64,000 nucleotides of DNA from Metaruminococcus_A sp050943475 (GTDB lineage: Bacteria; Bacillota; Clostridia; Oscillospirales; Ruminococcaceae): assembly GCA_050943475.1 (NCBI GenBank), contig JBMNPF010000010.1:43508-107507 (forward strand). The letters are read 5' to 3'. The notes beneath the pieces are model-generated. The model did no database searches and was not told where the DNA came from. It saw nothing but the letters and a program-made list of their open reading frames with translations. Positions 44,337 through 52,545 of this stretch are shown in pieces; position 1 is the stretch's first letter, and each line of letters starts with the position of its first letter. A program made the position numbers and the translations under genes.

Positions 44337-45521
44337 TTGAAGATCGCACAGTCAACCAATAAAACGATTGATCCGGCAAACGACATTGAATCCTACCGCA
44401 AAAAGAGGCGCAGAAAGTACCGGATCCGCAGAATCATTACGGTGTGTATTGCACTGGCGCTGATTGGCGGGATTGCTTTAATTGCCGTCCGGTTTGATAT
44501 CAGCGACATCAGCGAGCTGCTCAGGCAGAATACAACGGCGCAGAACGGGTCTTCCGGGTACCCCCAGAAGCTGTTTGGGCGCACCTTGCAGTTTGAAACC
44601 AGTGGTTCCCTGCTGGCTTTGGCGTCTGACAGCCACCTCTATCTGTTCAACAGCGCAGGGGATACGGTGCTCAGTGACCAGCACAGCTATGCGCGCCCCA
44701 CCATGGCGGCGGCCAATAAACGGGTTCTGCTCTACGACCGCGGCGGCAACAACTTCCGTGTGGACAACAGCTCCGGCGTTGTTTATGAGCGGGAAATGTC
44801 CAATGAGATTATCTGCGCCGCCTTAAATGCGGACGGCGCGGCCGCCGTTGCCGCTCACGAGGAGCGGTACTCCGGCTCGGTTTCGGTTTTTAACCTCCAG
44901 AACCAACAGGTGTTTAAGTGGTATTCGGCCGATTACCAGATCACCGGCCTTGCGCTGGAGGGCAGCCGTTTGGCGGTTGCCTGCCTTGGCGCGCGGGACG
45001 GGGCGATCCTTTCTACCGTTTATCAGATGGATACCGGCGGGGGCTCGGATCAGCAGGTGGTTTCGGCTGAATTTCCGGATATGATGGTGCTGTCGGTCCG
45101 TTACCTGAACAACGGCTCGCTTTGCGTCATTGGCGACACCAAAACTGTTCTGCTCTCGGCTTCGGGTGAGGTGACGGCAGAATACAGTTACGGCAAAACC
45201 GTCAATGACTTTTGCGACGATGTAGGGGATGTGACGGTTCTCTCGCTGGCTTCCTCCACCAATGCCGCCGAACAGGAAATTGTGGTGCTGGACCAGTCGG
45301 CCGCGCTGCTTGGCTCCGCCACGGTCAACCGGGAAATCAAATGGCTGGCGGCGGGAAACGGTTCGGTTTTTCTGCTGTGCGGCAATGAAATATTGCAGTA
45401 CGACCAACATATGAATTTGTTGAAGAGCATTGAGGTGCGCACCGACTCCAATCAGGTGTGCGTTATTGGTTCCGACCTTTATGTACTGGGGTTGGGAGAA
45501 ATATCAAAGCTTTCGTATTAA
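44337..45521 (+). CDS. DUF5711-type membrane-anchored beta-propeller-like protein
   Basis: About 394 aa. A very basic segment (YRKKRRRKYRIRR) is followed by one membrane helix (IITVCIALALIGGIALIAV) and an external domain of repeated short strands such as LALASDSHLYLFNSAG, VLLYDRGGNNFRVD, VSVFNLQNQQVFKW, which look like propeller blades. I match it to DUF5711 by overall design. The start is uncertain: AGGAGG is only two bases before the TTG I used, and a TTG 30 bases upstream is the alternative. Function unknown; it is followed by cvpA. Confidence 0.7.
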   Translation: MKIAQSTNKTIDPANDIESYRKKRRRKYRIRRIITVCIALALIGGIALIAVRFDISDISELLRQNTTAQNGSSGYPQKLFGRTLQFETSGSLLALASDSHLYLFNSAGDTVLSDQHSYARPTMAAANKRVLLYDRGGNNFRVDNSSGVVYEREMSNEIICAALNADGAAAVAAHEERYSGSVSVFNLQNQQVFKWYSADYQITGLALEGSRLAVACLGARDGAILSTVYQMDTGGGSDQQVVSAEFPDMMVLSVRYLNNGSLCVIGDTKTVLLSASGEVTAEYSYGKTVNDFCDDVGDVTVLSLASSTNAAEQEIVVLDQSAALLGSATVNREIKWLAAGNGSVFLLCGNEILQYDQHMNLLKSIEVRTDSNQVCVIGSDLYVLGLGEISKLSY

Positions 45522-45551
45522 CACGGCTGACAGGAAATAAGGAGGCGTATT

Positions 45552-46277
45552 TTGGGCTGGATAATTGATTTAATTATGGTTTTGCTGTTGATCCTGATTG
45601 TGTACGCGTCGTACCGAAAAGGATTTCTGCGCTCTGTTTTGTCGCTCGGTGGCTTTTTGCTGGCGACGGTGGTTTCGTTTATCTTTGGCAAAATGCTTGC
45701 CGAAATGCTGTTCGATTCCATGGCCAAGCCCTGGCTCACCACTCTGATTGACGAGCAGATTGTGGCCGGGACCAATCATAATCTGGCGGTTGTGGTGGAT
45801 AATATGTACCAGAATCTGCCGGGGTATCTCTCCGGGCCGCTTGAGATGCTGCTCGGCAGCAAGGAGCAGGTGCTTGCCAACCTGCAAAGCGCGCTGGACG
45901 GCGGTTCTGTGGGCTTGACCGACGCTATTGTCGGTTTGCTGCGGCCAATGCTGGTCGCCCTGCTGAGCGTGCTGACGATTATCATTCTGTTCCTTGTCTG
46001 CATGATCGTCATCCGCATTGTTGACCGGCTGTTAATCCAGGTGCGCCGTATTCCGGTCATTGGGACCTTTGACGGGCTGCTGGGCGGCCTTGTTGGAATT
46101 GTAAAGGCGGTTATCTGGCTGGTCATCCTGGTGTTCTTGGTCAAAGCGGTCATCCTGCTTTCAGCAGACGGCATTTCCTGGCTCAACAGCGGGACGGTGG
46201 AATCCTCCTTCCTGTTTAAATACCTTTATCACGTTGATATTCCCCAGGTGTTTGAAGGGCTGAGTTTGGGCGGATAA
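45552..46277 (+). CDS. CvpA family membrane protein
   Basis: 241 aa from a TTG start behind AAGGAGG. Four membrane segments: the opening IIDLIMVLLLILIVYASYRKGFLRSVLSLGGFLLATVVSFIFG has the CvpA pattern of a first helix, a basic turn with KGF, and a second helix. Later helices surround LLGGLVGIVKAVIW, the second conserved spot. CvpA was first described for colicin V export; in Firmicutes its role in the envelope is not clear. Confidence 0.8.
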   Translation: MGWIIDLIMVLLLILIVYASYRKGFLRSVLSLGGFLLATVVSFIFGKMLAEMLFDSMAKPWLTTLIDEQIVAGTNHNLAVVVDNMYQNLPGYLSGPLEMLLGSKEQVLANLQSALDGGSVGLTDAIVGLLRPMLVALLSVLTIIILFLVCMIVIRIVDRLLIQVRRIPVIGTFDGLLGGLVGIVKAVIWLVILVFLVKAVILLSADGISWLNSGTVESSFLFKYLYHVDIPQVFEGLSLGG

Positions 46278-46476
46278 CGCCTGTTCCCGGTTTGTTCTTC
46301 CTTCGTTTGCAGCCTGCTCTGTGACAGTTCTGTCTTTGTTCATAATTATTCCACAGTATTGTGACATCTGGCTGATAGGATAAGCACACACCCAATAACA
46401 ATGCCGGTGTTTGCCGAATAGCTTTTGGATTTTGGCAAACGCATGAAATAAAGAGAAACAACTAAAGGAGAACAAT

Positions 46477-48759
46477 ATGGTTTGTAGCAGATGTAAAAAA
46501 CGCATGGCTGTCGTTTTTATGTCGAGAATGGAAGGAAATGAAACCATCAACGAGGGGCTTTGCCTGCAATGCGCCAAGGAGCTTGGCATTCCGCAGGTCC
46601 AGCAAATGATGGACAGCATGGGCATTTCAGACGACGACCTGCAGATGATGAGCGACCAGATGATGGCGCTCACCGACGAGGGAGACTCCTTTGAAATGGG
46701 CGGTGCAGACACCATGCCGAATTTCCTGCAAAACCTGTTTGGCGGCAATGCCGCAGACGGTGCGCAGGCCGCACCGGAAGGGGAGACGGCAACCGGCGAT
46801 AAAAAGGAAAAACGCACATCCAAGAAAAAAGAGCCGGATAAAAAACGAAAGTTCCTGGCCAATTACTGCACCAATCTGACCGAGCGGGCGCGTAGCGGCA
46901 AGCTCGACCGGATCATTGGCCGTGAGCGGGAAATTGCCCGCGTTGTGCAGATTTTGAGTCGGCGCACCAAAAACAACCCCTGCCTGATTGGCGAACCGGG
47001 TGTTGGCAAAACGGCTATTGCTGAGGGGATTGCCCAGAAAATCGCTTCGGGAGACGTGGCGTTCCGCCTGCTGGACAAGGAGCTTTACCTGCTGGATATG
47101 ACGGCGCTGGTTGCCGGAACGCAGTTCCGCGGCCAGTTTGAGAGCCGCGTCAAGGGCCTGATTGACGAGGTAAAGGATGCGGGGAATATCATCCTGTTTA
47201 TTGATGAGATTCACACCATTGTCGGCACCGGGGATTCTGAAGGCTCGATGAGCGCGGCGAACATCCTGAAACCGGCGCTTTCCCGCGGCGAAATTCAGGT
47301 TATCGGTGCGACAACCTTTAACGAGTACCGCAAGAATATCGAAAAGGATTCGGCGCTGGAACGCCGGTTCCAGCCGGTGATTATCAAGGAGCCGAGCATT
47401 GAGGACACCTATCAGGTTTTGCTTGGCGTCAAAGGCTATTATGAGAATTTCCACCACGTCAAGGTACCGGATCCTATTGTGCACCAGGCTGTGACTCTTT
47501 CGGAGCGGTACATCAACGACCGTTTTCTTCCGGACAAGGCCATTGACCTGTTGGATGAGGCATGCGCCTGTGCGTCGCTCCGCACCCCGGAACTGACCCA
47601 ATTTGAGCAGCTTTCCCGCCAGCATACCGATTTGGCTAAGCAGGAGGAGGAAATGGAAAGCAATCCGGGGCAGGTGGATTATGAAAAGCTGGCGCAGGTC
47701 AAGTCGAAATCCCTTGCGATCCGGGAGCAGCTTAACCAGCTGGAACCGGTTGTTTCCAACGTGCAGGTTACGCTGGAGGATTTGGCAAAGGTCATTGAGC
47801 TTTGCACCGGTATTTCGGCCGCGAAAATCCAGGAGAGCGAATTTAAGAAAATTGGTTCGCTGGAGGAGGTTCTGCGCTCCAAAATTATTGGGCAGGATGA
47901 AGCGGTCTCGCTGGTCTGCGCGGCCATCCGCCGCAACCGCGCCGGGATTTCCAAGCGCCGCCGCCCGGCCTCTTTCATCTTCGTCGGCCCAACCGGCGTT
48001 GGTAAAACCGAGCTGGTCAAGGTGCTGGCCTCTGAGCTGTTTGACGACGTTGACCCGCTGATCCGGCTGGATATGTCGGAATACATGGAGAAGCACGCGG
48101 TTTCTCGCATGATTGGAGCGCCTCCGGGGTATGTTGGATACGACGAAGCCGGCCAGCTCACCGAGAAGGTGCGCCGCAAGCCCTATTCGGTTGTGCTGTT
48201 TGATGAGATTGAGAAGGCGCACCCGGATGTAATGAACATTCTGCTGCAAATTTTGGATGAAGGCCGTATCACCGACGGGCAGGGCAGGACGGTCAACTTT
48301 GAAAACACCGTCATTGTTATGACTTCGAACGCCGGCTCCAATGACAAGAGCGGCATTGTGGGCTTTAACAAGGGCCAGCAGGAAATTGCCAAAGAAAAGG
48401 CGCTCAAAGCTCTTTCGGACATTCTGCGCCCGGAATTTCTTGGCCGTGTGGACGAAATTGTGGTGTTCAATCCGTTGGAAAAAGCGTCGCTGTTAAAGAT
48501 TGCCGGCCTGATGCTGGATGAAATTAAGGAGCCGTTAAAGGAAAAAGGCATTGGCTTTGGCTACGATGAAAAGGCGGCTGCATGGCTGGTGGAAAGCCTT
48601 GGTTCCAACAAGTTTGGCGCACGCGACCTGCGGACCAAAATCCGCAAAGAGGTGGAGGATAGAATTGCCGGGATTTTGGTGGACCAGTTTGATAATCCGC
48701 CTTCGATGATTGCACTGACCGAACGGGACGGCACGCTGATTTTTGACACAGTCTCGTAA
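46477..48759 (+). CDS. clpE: Clp protease ATPase subunit with N-terminal zinc finger, ClpE type
   Basis: 760 aa. An N-terminal zinc finger with C3-C6 and C29-C32 (VCSRCKKR...CLQCAKEL) replaces the N domain of ClpC, which defines ClpE. AAA+ domain 1 has GEPGVGKTAIAEG and LFIDEIHTIVG; a short middle domain follows; AAA+ domain 2 has GPTGVGKTELVK, VLFDEIEKAHPDV and the GARDLRTKIRKEVED sensor 2 region. It unfolds proteins for ClpP under stress. AAAGGAG precedes the ATG. I found no clear CtsR or CIRCE operator in the 199 bases upstream. Confidence 0.92.
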   Translation: MVCSRCKKRMAVVFMSRMEGNETINEGLCLQCAKELGIPQVQQMMDSMGISDDDLQMMSDQMMALTDEGDSFEMGGADTMPNFLQNLFGGNAADGAQAAPEGETATGDKKEKRTSKKKEPDKKRKFLANYCTNLTERARSGKLDRIIGREREIARVVQILSRRTKNNPCLIGEPGVGKTAIAEGIAQKIASGDVAFRLLDKELYLLDMTALVAGTQFRGQFESRVKGLIDEVKDAGNIILFIDEIHTIVGTGDSEGSMSAANILKPALSRGEIQVIGATTFNEYRKNIEKDSALERRFQPVIIKEPSIEDTYQVLLGVKGYYENFHHVKVPDPIVHQAVTLSERYINDRFLPDKAIDLLDEACACASLRTPELTQFEQLSRQHTDLAKQEEEMESNPGQVDYEKLAQVKSKSLAIREQLNQLEPVVSNVQVTLEDLAKVIELCTGISAAKIQESEFKKIGSLEEVLRSKIIGQDEAVSLVCAAIRRNRAGISKRRRPASFIFVGPTGVGKTELVKVLASELFDDVDPLIRLDMSEYMEKHAVSRMIGAPPGYVGYDEAGQLTEKVRRKPYSVVLFDEIEKAHPDVMNILLQILDEGRITDGQGRTVNFENTVIVMTSNAGSNDKSGIVGFNKGQQEIAKEKALKALSDILRPEFLGRVDEIVVFNPLEKASLLKIAGLMLDEIKEPLKEKGIGFGYDEKAAAWLVESLGSNKFGARDLRTKIRKEVEDRIAGILVDQFDNPPSMIALTERDGTLIFDTVS

Positions 48760-48766
48760 AAAATGA

Positions 48767-48795
48767 TTGACAAAGTCCGAATGTTTTGCTATAAT
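48767..48795 (+). promoter_or_regulatory. Consensus promoter of the tRNA operon
   Basis: TTGACA and TATAAT, both perfect, 17 bases apart, 36 bases before the first tRNA. Confidence 0.93.
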
Positions 48796-48830
48796 ATAAT
48801 CCGTCGCAGCAAAGGCGGCGGATTTGTTTT

Positions 48831-48904
48831 GCGGGTGTAGTTCAATGGTAGAATCCCAGCCTTCCAAGCTGGTTGTGTGGGTTCGATTCCCATCACCCGC
48901 TCCA
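48831..48904 (+). tRNA. tRNA-Gly(TCC)
   Basis: 74 bases with encoded CCA. GCGGGTG pairs with CACCCGC, the anticodon loop is CTTCCAA, and GTTCGATTC forms the T arm. Confidence 0.97.
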
Positions 48905-48923
48905 TGCCCAGACAGGGCGTTAT

Positions 48924-49000
<77 letters not shown>

Positions 49001-49005
49001 AATAT

Positions 49006-49083
49006 GGTGGGTATAGCGCAGTTGGTTAGCGCGCCAGATTGTGGCTCTGGAGGCCGAGGGTTCGAATCCCTCTATCCACCCCA
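49006..49083 (+). tRNA. tRNA-His(GTG)
   Basis: 78 bases with encoded CCA. The extra 5' G at 49006 faces C73, the identity mark of tRNA-His; GTGGGTA pairs with TATCCAC and the anticodon is GTG. Confidence 0.96.
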
Positions 49084-49135
49084 AAAATAGTATCGGAGAA
49101 AGGGACAGGCTCTCTTTCTCCGTACTTATATCTTC

Positions 49136-49211
49136 TGGGGTATAGCCAAGCGGTAAGGCAGCGGACTTTGACTCCGTCATCCCGCTGGTTCGAATCCAGC
49201 TACCCCAACCA
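49136..49211 (+). tRNA. tRNA-Gln(TTG)
   Basis: 76 bases with encoded CCA. TGGGGTA pairs with TACCCCA and the anticodon loop CTTTGAC gives TTG. It is the last tRNA before the prophage, so its 3' half is the likely integration site. Confidence 0.95.
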
Positions 49212-49219
49212 AAAGAGCG

Positions 49220-49250
49220 AGAACCGCCTATTTCAGGCGGTTCTTTTGTT
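49220..49250 (+). terminator. Terminator of the tRNA operon
   Basis: AGAACCGCCT pairs with AGGCGGTTCT around ATTTC and is followed by TTTGTTG. It lies between tRNA-Gln and the integrase stop and could also work leftward for the integrase. Confidence 0.85.
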
Positions 49251-49275
49251 GTGTACACGATTTATCCACGAATTT

Positions 49276-50394
49276 TCAGTGGATTTTATTTAAGATACTG
49301 ATTGCCCGCTCTTCTTCCCTGGGATATAAATGGCTGTAGGTGTTCCAGGTAATCTCAATTTTGGAGTGCCCAAGCCGCCGCGCAATCTCCTGGATGTTGA
49401 TTCCTTCGTTCGCCAGCAGAGACGCGTGGGAGTGCCGGAAGTCGTGGATGCGTATCCGCGGCAGACCGGCTTTTTCTGCAAAGAGGCGGTTTTTGTGGTC
49501 CAGGCTGGTGTCCCGCAGGCATTGGGGCCCTCCGCAAACCCGCCAGTCCGCTGTGAATCCATCCGCCTTTTGCTGCCGCGCTTTGTGCTCGTCCAGTAGA
49601 ACGGCCAGCGGCTCCGGCATTTGCAGGTCGCGGTAGGAGGACTTGTTCTTCGGCGGCGTTTCCACATCGCCGCCCCTTAGTTTCTGCGCAACGCTGCGCC
49701 GTACATGGATGGTATCCCCCTCAATATCCGTCCATTTCAGCGCGTTGATTTCGCCCTTGCGCATGCCGGTGTAATAAGCAATGGAAAAGAATACATAATA
49801 ACCCCAATCGGTCAATGTGGCGCAATTTTCGCGGGCTGCGGCGATGTATTTTAAGAATTGCTCCGGCGTGTAGTATTGGAGCTTGTCCGGCTGCATCTCA
49901 AAGTAGACCTCTTTAAAGTTGCCGATGTTGTGCAGCGGGTTCCGGGGCAGGTACTCCATCCTGACCGCATAATTGAGCATGGTGCGAAATTCAGAAAAAA
50001 TGTTTTGCTTTGTCCGGATGGAAAGCCCAGCCTCGGATACCGACGTTTTCCACTTTTGCAGCACCGGGTTGTTGAGCTTGTCGATTTTGCAGCTGCCAAG
50101 GGCGGGGAGGACAAAGCCGGATAGTACCCGCTTAGTTTTGTCGTAGGTGGTTGCGCGCACCTCGTGCTTTTTCACCTTCATGTATTCGGCATACAGCTCC
50201 TGCACCGTTATGCGGTGGGCAAGGGACTGCTCTTTCACCTGCTGCATTAAGGATTTTTCCAGGTCTTTTGCCTCCTGGGAGCCGTAAACCACCCGTTCGG
50301 TCTGCCGCGGCTGCCCGGTGGAATCGGTGTAATTCACCCGCACGCGGTATTTTTGCAAACCATTTTTGGCGCCTTTCATTTTGTAAATGGGCAT
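49276..50394 (-). CDS. int: Tyrosine-type site-specific integrase
   Basis: 372 aa. An arm-binding domain opens the protein (YKMKGAKNGLQKYRVRVNYTD), a core-binding SAM-like domain follows (VQELYAEYMKVKKHEVRATTYDKTK), then the catalytic domain with the first arginine in YYTGMRKGEINAL, HDFRHSHASLL (H-x-x-R), LGHSKIEITWNTYSHLYP with the nucleophilic tyrosine. It resembles Int of Tn916-like elements and low-GC phages. AAGGAG precedes the ATG. The gene points at tRNA-Gln, as in phages that integrate there. It inserts and, with an excisionase, removes the prophage. Confidence 0.95.
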   Translation of the reverse strand: MPIYKMKGAKNGLQKYRVRVNYTDSTGQPRQTERVVYGSQEAKDLEKSLMQQVKEQSLAHRITVQELYAEYMKVKKHEVRATTYDKTKRVLSGFVLPALGSCKIDKLNNPVLQKWKTSVSEAGLSIRTKQNIFSEFRTMLNYAVRMEYLPRNPLHNIGNFKEVYFEMQPDKLQYYTPEQFLKYIAAARENCATLTDWGYYVFFSIAYYTGMRKGEINALKWTDIEGDTIHVRRSVAQKLRGGDVETPPKNKSSYRDLQMPEPLAVLLDEHKARQQKADGFTADWRVCGGPQCLRDTSLDHKNRLFAEKAGLPRIRIHDFRHSHASLLANEGINIQEIARRLGHSKIEITWNTYSHLYPREEERAISILNKIH

Positions 50395-50411
50395 AGCCGC
50401 GCTCCTTTCCT

Positions 50412-50447
50412 GAAAAAGAAAGGCCGCTGCAGTTTTTGCAGCAGCCG
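50412..50447 (-). terminator. Terminator between the YHYH protein gene and int
   Basis: Leftward, GGCTGCTGCA and TGCAGCGGCC form a stem (one mismatch) followed by TTTCTTTTT. It isolates int from the leftward lysogeny transcript. Confidence 0.85.
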
Positions 50448-50516
50448 TGTTTTAAGCCGTCCATCCTGTGCAAGCAGGGGGCGGTTTTTGGTTTGAAATC
50501 TGTTTTATAAAGCACA

Positions 50517-51227
50517 CTATTGAATGTGATAAGTTTTCTTTATTGCAATGATTTTATTGTATTCACGCATCCAGGAATAGTCTTTCACCGGTTCTGGCTT
50601 GCATTTGCTGCATGGGATTTTGGAAGGCTTTAAATCGCAATAAAGCACAGGATAAACAGCGCTTTTATTACAGTTGGGCCGATGATAGGATTTTCCGGTT
50701 TTGGAAATAAAAACATAGTACCTTGAACTGAGCTCCGGAAAAACAATTTCTCCGTTTTCGTTCGCAAAAACGTCGTTGGGGGCATTAACCATCTTTAAAA
50801 TATCATTATACGATTTGCCTTTGTAAAGCTTACGATATCTCATTTTTGGTACAAGGTATTGTCCTATGTAATATTTGCCGATAAAATATGCGGCAATAAG
50901 AACAACAGGAGCAGCTAAAATGACAAAACCGATCCAATCGTTTGAATTTTTAGCTGGAGAGCTTTGGGAGCTGTTGTTTGTTGAAGTTCCGCTTCCTCCG
51001 CCCCCTCCGTTTCCATGGTTTGTTTTATCATCAAAGTTATAAGGGCATTGACCGTTTTCGTGTTGGTGCGCCGGATATCCGTGGTGATAGTGGTATTCTC
51101 CTGTAGAGCTGTCATAATGCCCTCCATTTGCGTCTGTCCTGCCGGAATGGGCAAAAGTATAGGGCGAAAGTAAGAGGAAAAACAATATGAAAACAGACAA
51201 AGATGTTTTTAATCTTTTGTTTTTCAT
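50517..51227 (-). CDS. Exported YHYH-domain protein with Cys-rich tail
   Basis: 236 aa. A signal peptide (SLSVFILFFLLLSPYTFAHS) is followed by HSGRTDANGGHYDSSTGEYHYHHGYPAHQHENGQCPY, the histidine-rich YHYH motif, then a Gly/Ser linker, a membrane helix (WIGFVILAAPVVLIAAYFIG) and a tail with SKTGKSYHRPNC and IPCSKCKP. Histidines and cysteines suggest metal binding outside and inside the cell. It is the last gene of the leftward repressor-ImmA cassette, so it should be made in lysogens. Its likely role is a lysogenic conversion or exclusion factor, but this is only inferred. GGAAAAGGATTG precedes the ATG. Confidence 0.75.
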   Translation of the reverse strand: MKNKRLKTSLSVFILFFLLLSPYTFAHSGRTDANGGHYDSSTGEYHYHHGYPAHQHENGQCPYNFDDKTNHGNGGGGGSGTSTNNSSQSSPAKNSNDWIGFVILAAPVVLIAAYFIGKYYIGQYLVPKMRYRKLYKGKSYNDILKMVNAPNDVFANENGEIVFPELSSRYYVFISKTGKSYHRPNCNKSAVYPVLYCDLKPSKIPCSKCKPEPVKDYSWMREYNKIIAIKKTYHIQ

Positions 51228-51260
51228 AAGACAATCCTTTTCCTGTGCAGCTTTTTAGGA

Positions 51261-51674
51261 CTAAACCTTCAAAGCTCCTTCGTTTTGATAAATTTGAACC
51301 GCCGTCTCAATAAAATCCTCGGTCACCGCAAAGCGCTCTGCAAGCTCCCAGCGTTCAACAACTCCCTCAGAAAACGCCCTCTGAAGCTCTGCAAACGGGA
51401 TGAGCTTGTGAACGGCCCATTTATTGGCCCGGTATTCGTGCCGCCCGCGTATATCCAGCTTGGAATAAGGCTTGTAAAAGCTGCCCGTGGCACAGTGCCC
51501 CAGCTCATGAGCCAGATGGGTGTTTTCTTCCGCGTGGTTAAACAGCAGGGAATAATCCAGCGCCACAAAGCCTTTCTCAAAAACCTCTGTGGACAACGAC
51601 TTGTTTGCAGGGATGTTTTTGTACTCTACGAATATTTCGTTTTGGTCAGCAAATTCAAATAAAGAAGAACTCAC
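51261..51674 (-). CDS. ImmA/IrrE-type metalloprotease, anti-repressor of the prophage
   Basis: 137 aa. The zinc motif is HELGH with H56, E57 and H60; a downstream HEYRANKWAVHKL gives the third ligand glutamate. ImmA of ICEBs1 cleaves the partner repressor when the host is stressed and so triggers excision. Its GTG start overlaps the stop of the repressor gene (GTGA), so the two are made together, as in known immR-immA pairs. Confidence 0.88.
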   Translation of the reverse strand: MSSSLFEFADQNEIFVEYKNIPANKSLSTEVFEKGFVALDYSLLFNHAEENTHLAHELGHCATGSFYKPYSKLDIRGRHEYRANKWAVHKLIPFAELQRAFSEGVVERWELAERFAVTEDFIETAVQIYQNEGALKV

Positions 51675-52042
51675 TCTTTTTCCCTTTTCCTTCGTTCCCG
51701 TTCATAAATAAAACGGGCGTATTCTTTTGCCTCTTCCCACATTTCATCCGTTACGTCGGACGCACCGTGGAACAGGGCAATTTTTAAATCTTCGTCTGAT
51801 ATTTGGCCCTCATCCTTTGCGGATGGGGCTTTTTTTATGTCGGTATTGCCGAGCAGGTAGTCGACCGATACATTAAAGTAATCAGCGATTTTTTGGAGTT
51901 TATCAGTAGAAAGCGTTTTGATACGCCCGGCTTTGTAATCGGTCAGCGCGGAACGCGGGATATGCGCTTCTCTGCACATCGTTGTAATATTGATTTTCTG
52001 TTCTGTACATAAGGATTCAATCCTTTTATATATTTCGCCCAA
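51671..52042 (-). CDS. XRE-family phage repressor (ImmR/CI-like), cassette A
   Basis: 123 aa from a TTG start seven bases behind GGAGG; an apparent ATG start 24 bases upstream would place that ribosome binding site inside the gene. The HTH is INITTMCREAHIPRSALTDYKAGR, followed by STDKLQKIADYFNVSVDYLLGNTD, the common XRE ending. The acidic C-terminal part would be the target of the ImmA protease next door. It most likely binds the TTACTAAATTTAGTAA palindrome in the divergent promoter region. Confidence 0.88.
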   Translation of the reverse strand: MGEIYKRIESLCTEQKINITTMCREAHIPRSALTDYKAGRIKTLSTDKLQKIADYFNVSVDYLLGNTDIKKAPSAKDEGQISDEDLKIALFHGASDVTDEMWEEAKEYARFIYERERRKREKE

Positions 52043-52076
52043 TTTAATACCTCCAAAATTGGGCACAACGCCATAA

Positions 52077-52128
52077 TTACTAAATTCAGTTATTTTGTAT
52101 TGACTTTTACTAAATTTAGTAATATACT
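52077..52128 (+). promoter_or_regulatory. Operator-promoter of lysogeny cassette A
   Basis: TTGACT and TATACT are 17 bases apart and the perfect palindrome TTACTAAATTTAGTAA (52107-52122) fills the spacer. A degenerate copy TTACTAAATTCAGTTA lies 30 bases to the left (52077-52092). Half-sites TTTAGTAA and TTACTAA recur at 52147 and 52181. A leftward promoter for the repressor (TTACTA, 17 bases, TACAAA) overlaps the same palindrome. Confidence 0.85.
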
Positions 52129-52227
52129 TTGCTTGTACCTCAAGGATTTAGTAAAACAAGTAAGTTCCATTTACACTATATTACTAATTCCCGTAAAAGT
52201 CAATGAGAATGGAGGTGTTTTTCAAAG

Positions 52228-52437
52228 ATGACAAAAATTTGTGGTTTTGGCAAAGAAATAAAGAAAAAACTTGTCGATATTAACCAAAGTCAGGAATGGC
52301 TCATTCAAAAGGTGAAAGAGGAAACCGGCCTTTATTTTGACAGTGGTTATTTACACAAGATTTTAAGAGGCGAACTGACCACACCTGGAATCATTTCCAG
52401 CATCAGCAAAATACTTAATCTCCCAACACCCAAATAA
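52228..52437 (+). CDS. Cro-like small HTH protein, cassette A
   Basis: 69 aa. A TGGAGG ribosome binding site at 52211 sets the ATG. The protein is a single helix-turn-helix domain (NQSQEWLIQKVKEETGLYFDSGYLHKILRGE), the type found in phage Cro-like or early regulators. It is the first gene rightward from the cassette A promoter and divergent from the repressor, the normal place for cro. A hairpin follows directly, so only this gene is in the transcript unless termination is overcome. Confidence 0.75.
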   Translation: MTKICGFGKEIKKKLVDINQSQEWLIQKVKEETGLYFDSGYLHKILRGELTTPGIISSISKILNLPTPK

Positions 52438-52443
52438 TAGCAC

Positions 52444-52500
52444 GTTTACTGTCCGAAAAAACGGACAGTAAAAACCCCGCCACAAAAGACGGGGTGGGGA
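52444..52500. terminator. Double terminator between cassette A cro and the leftward Ser-rich gene
   Basis: TTTACTGTCCG pairs with CGGACAGTAAA around A6. Directly after it CCCCG and CGGGG form a second stem that, read leftward, is followed by T5 and ends the leftward gene from 53073. The pair separates the convergent transcripts. Confidence 0.8.
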
Positions 52501-52545
52501 AAGATGATGTCAGTACATAGTGACAGGGCAAAAGCGCCTCTCATC

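Noticed and set aside
46278..46476. CtsR or CIRCE operator before clpE
   Set aside because: Short TGTGACA repeats and near-repeats were seen but no match to the CtsR heptad repeat or CIRCE could be made by eye.
46627..48249. 540-codon frame antisense to clpE
   Set aside because: Shadow frame; clpE is unambiguous.
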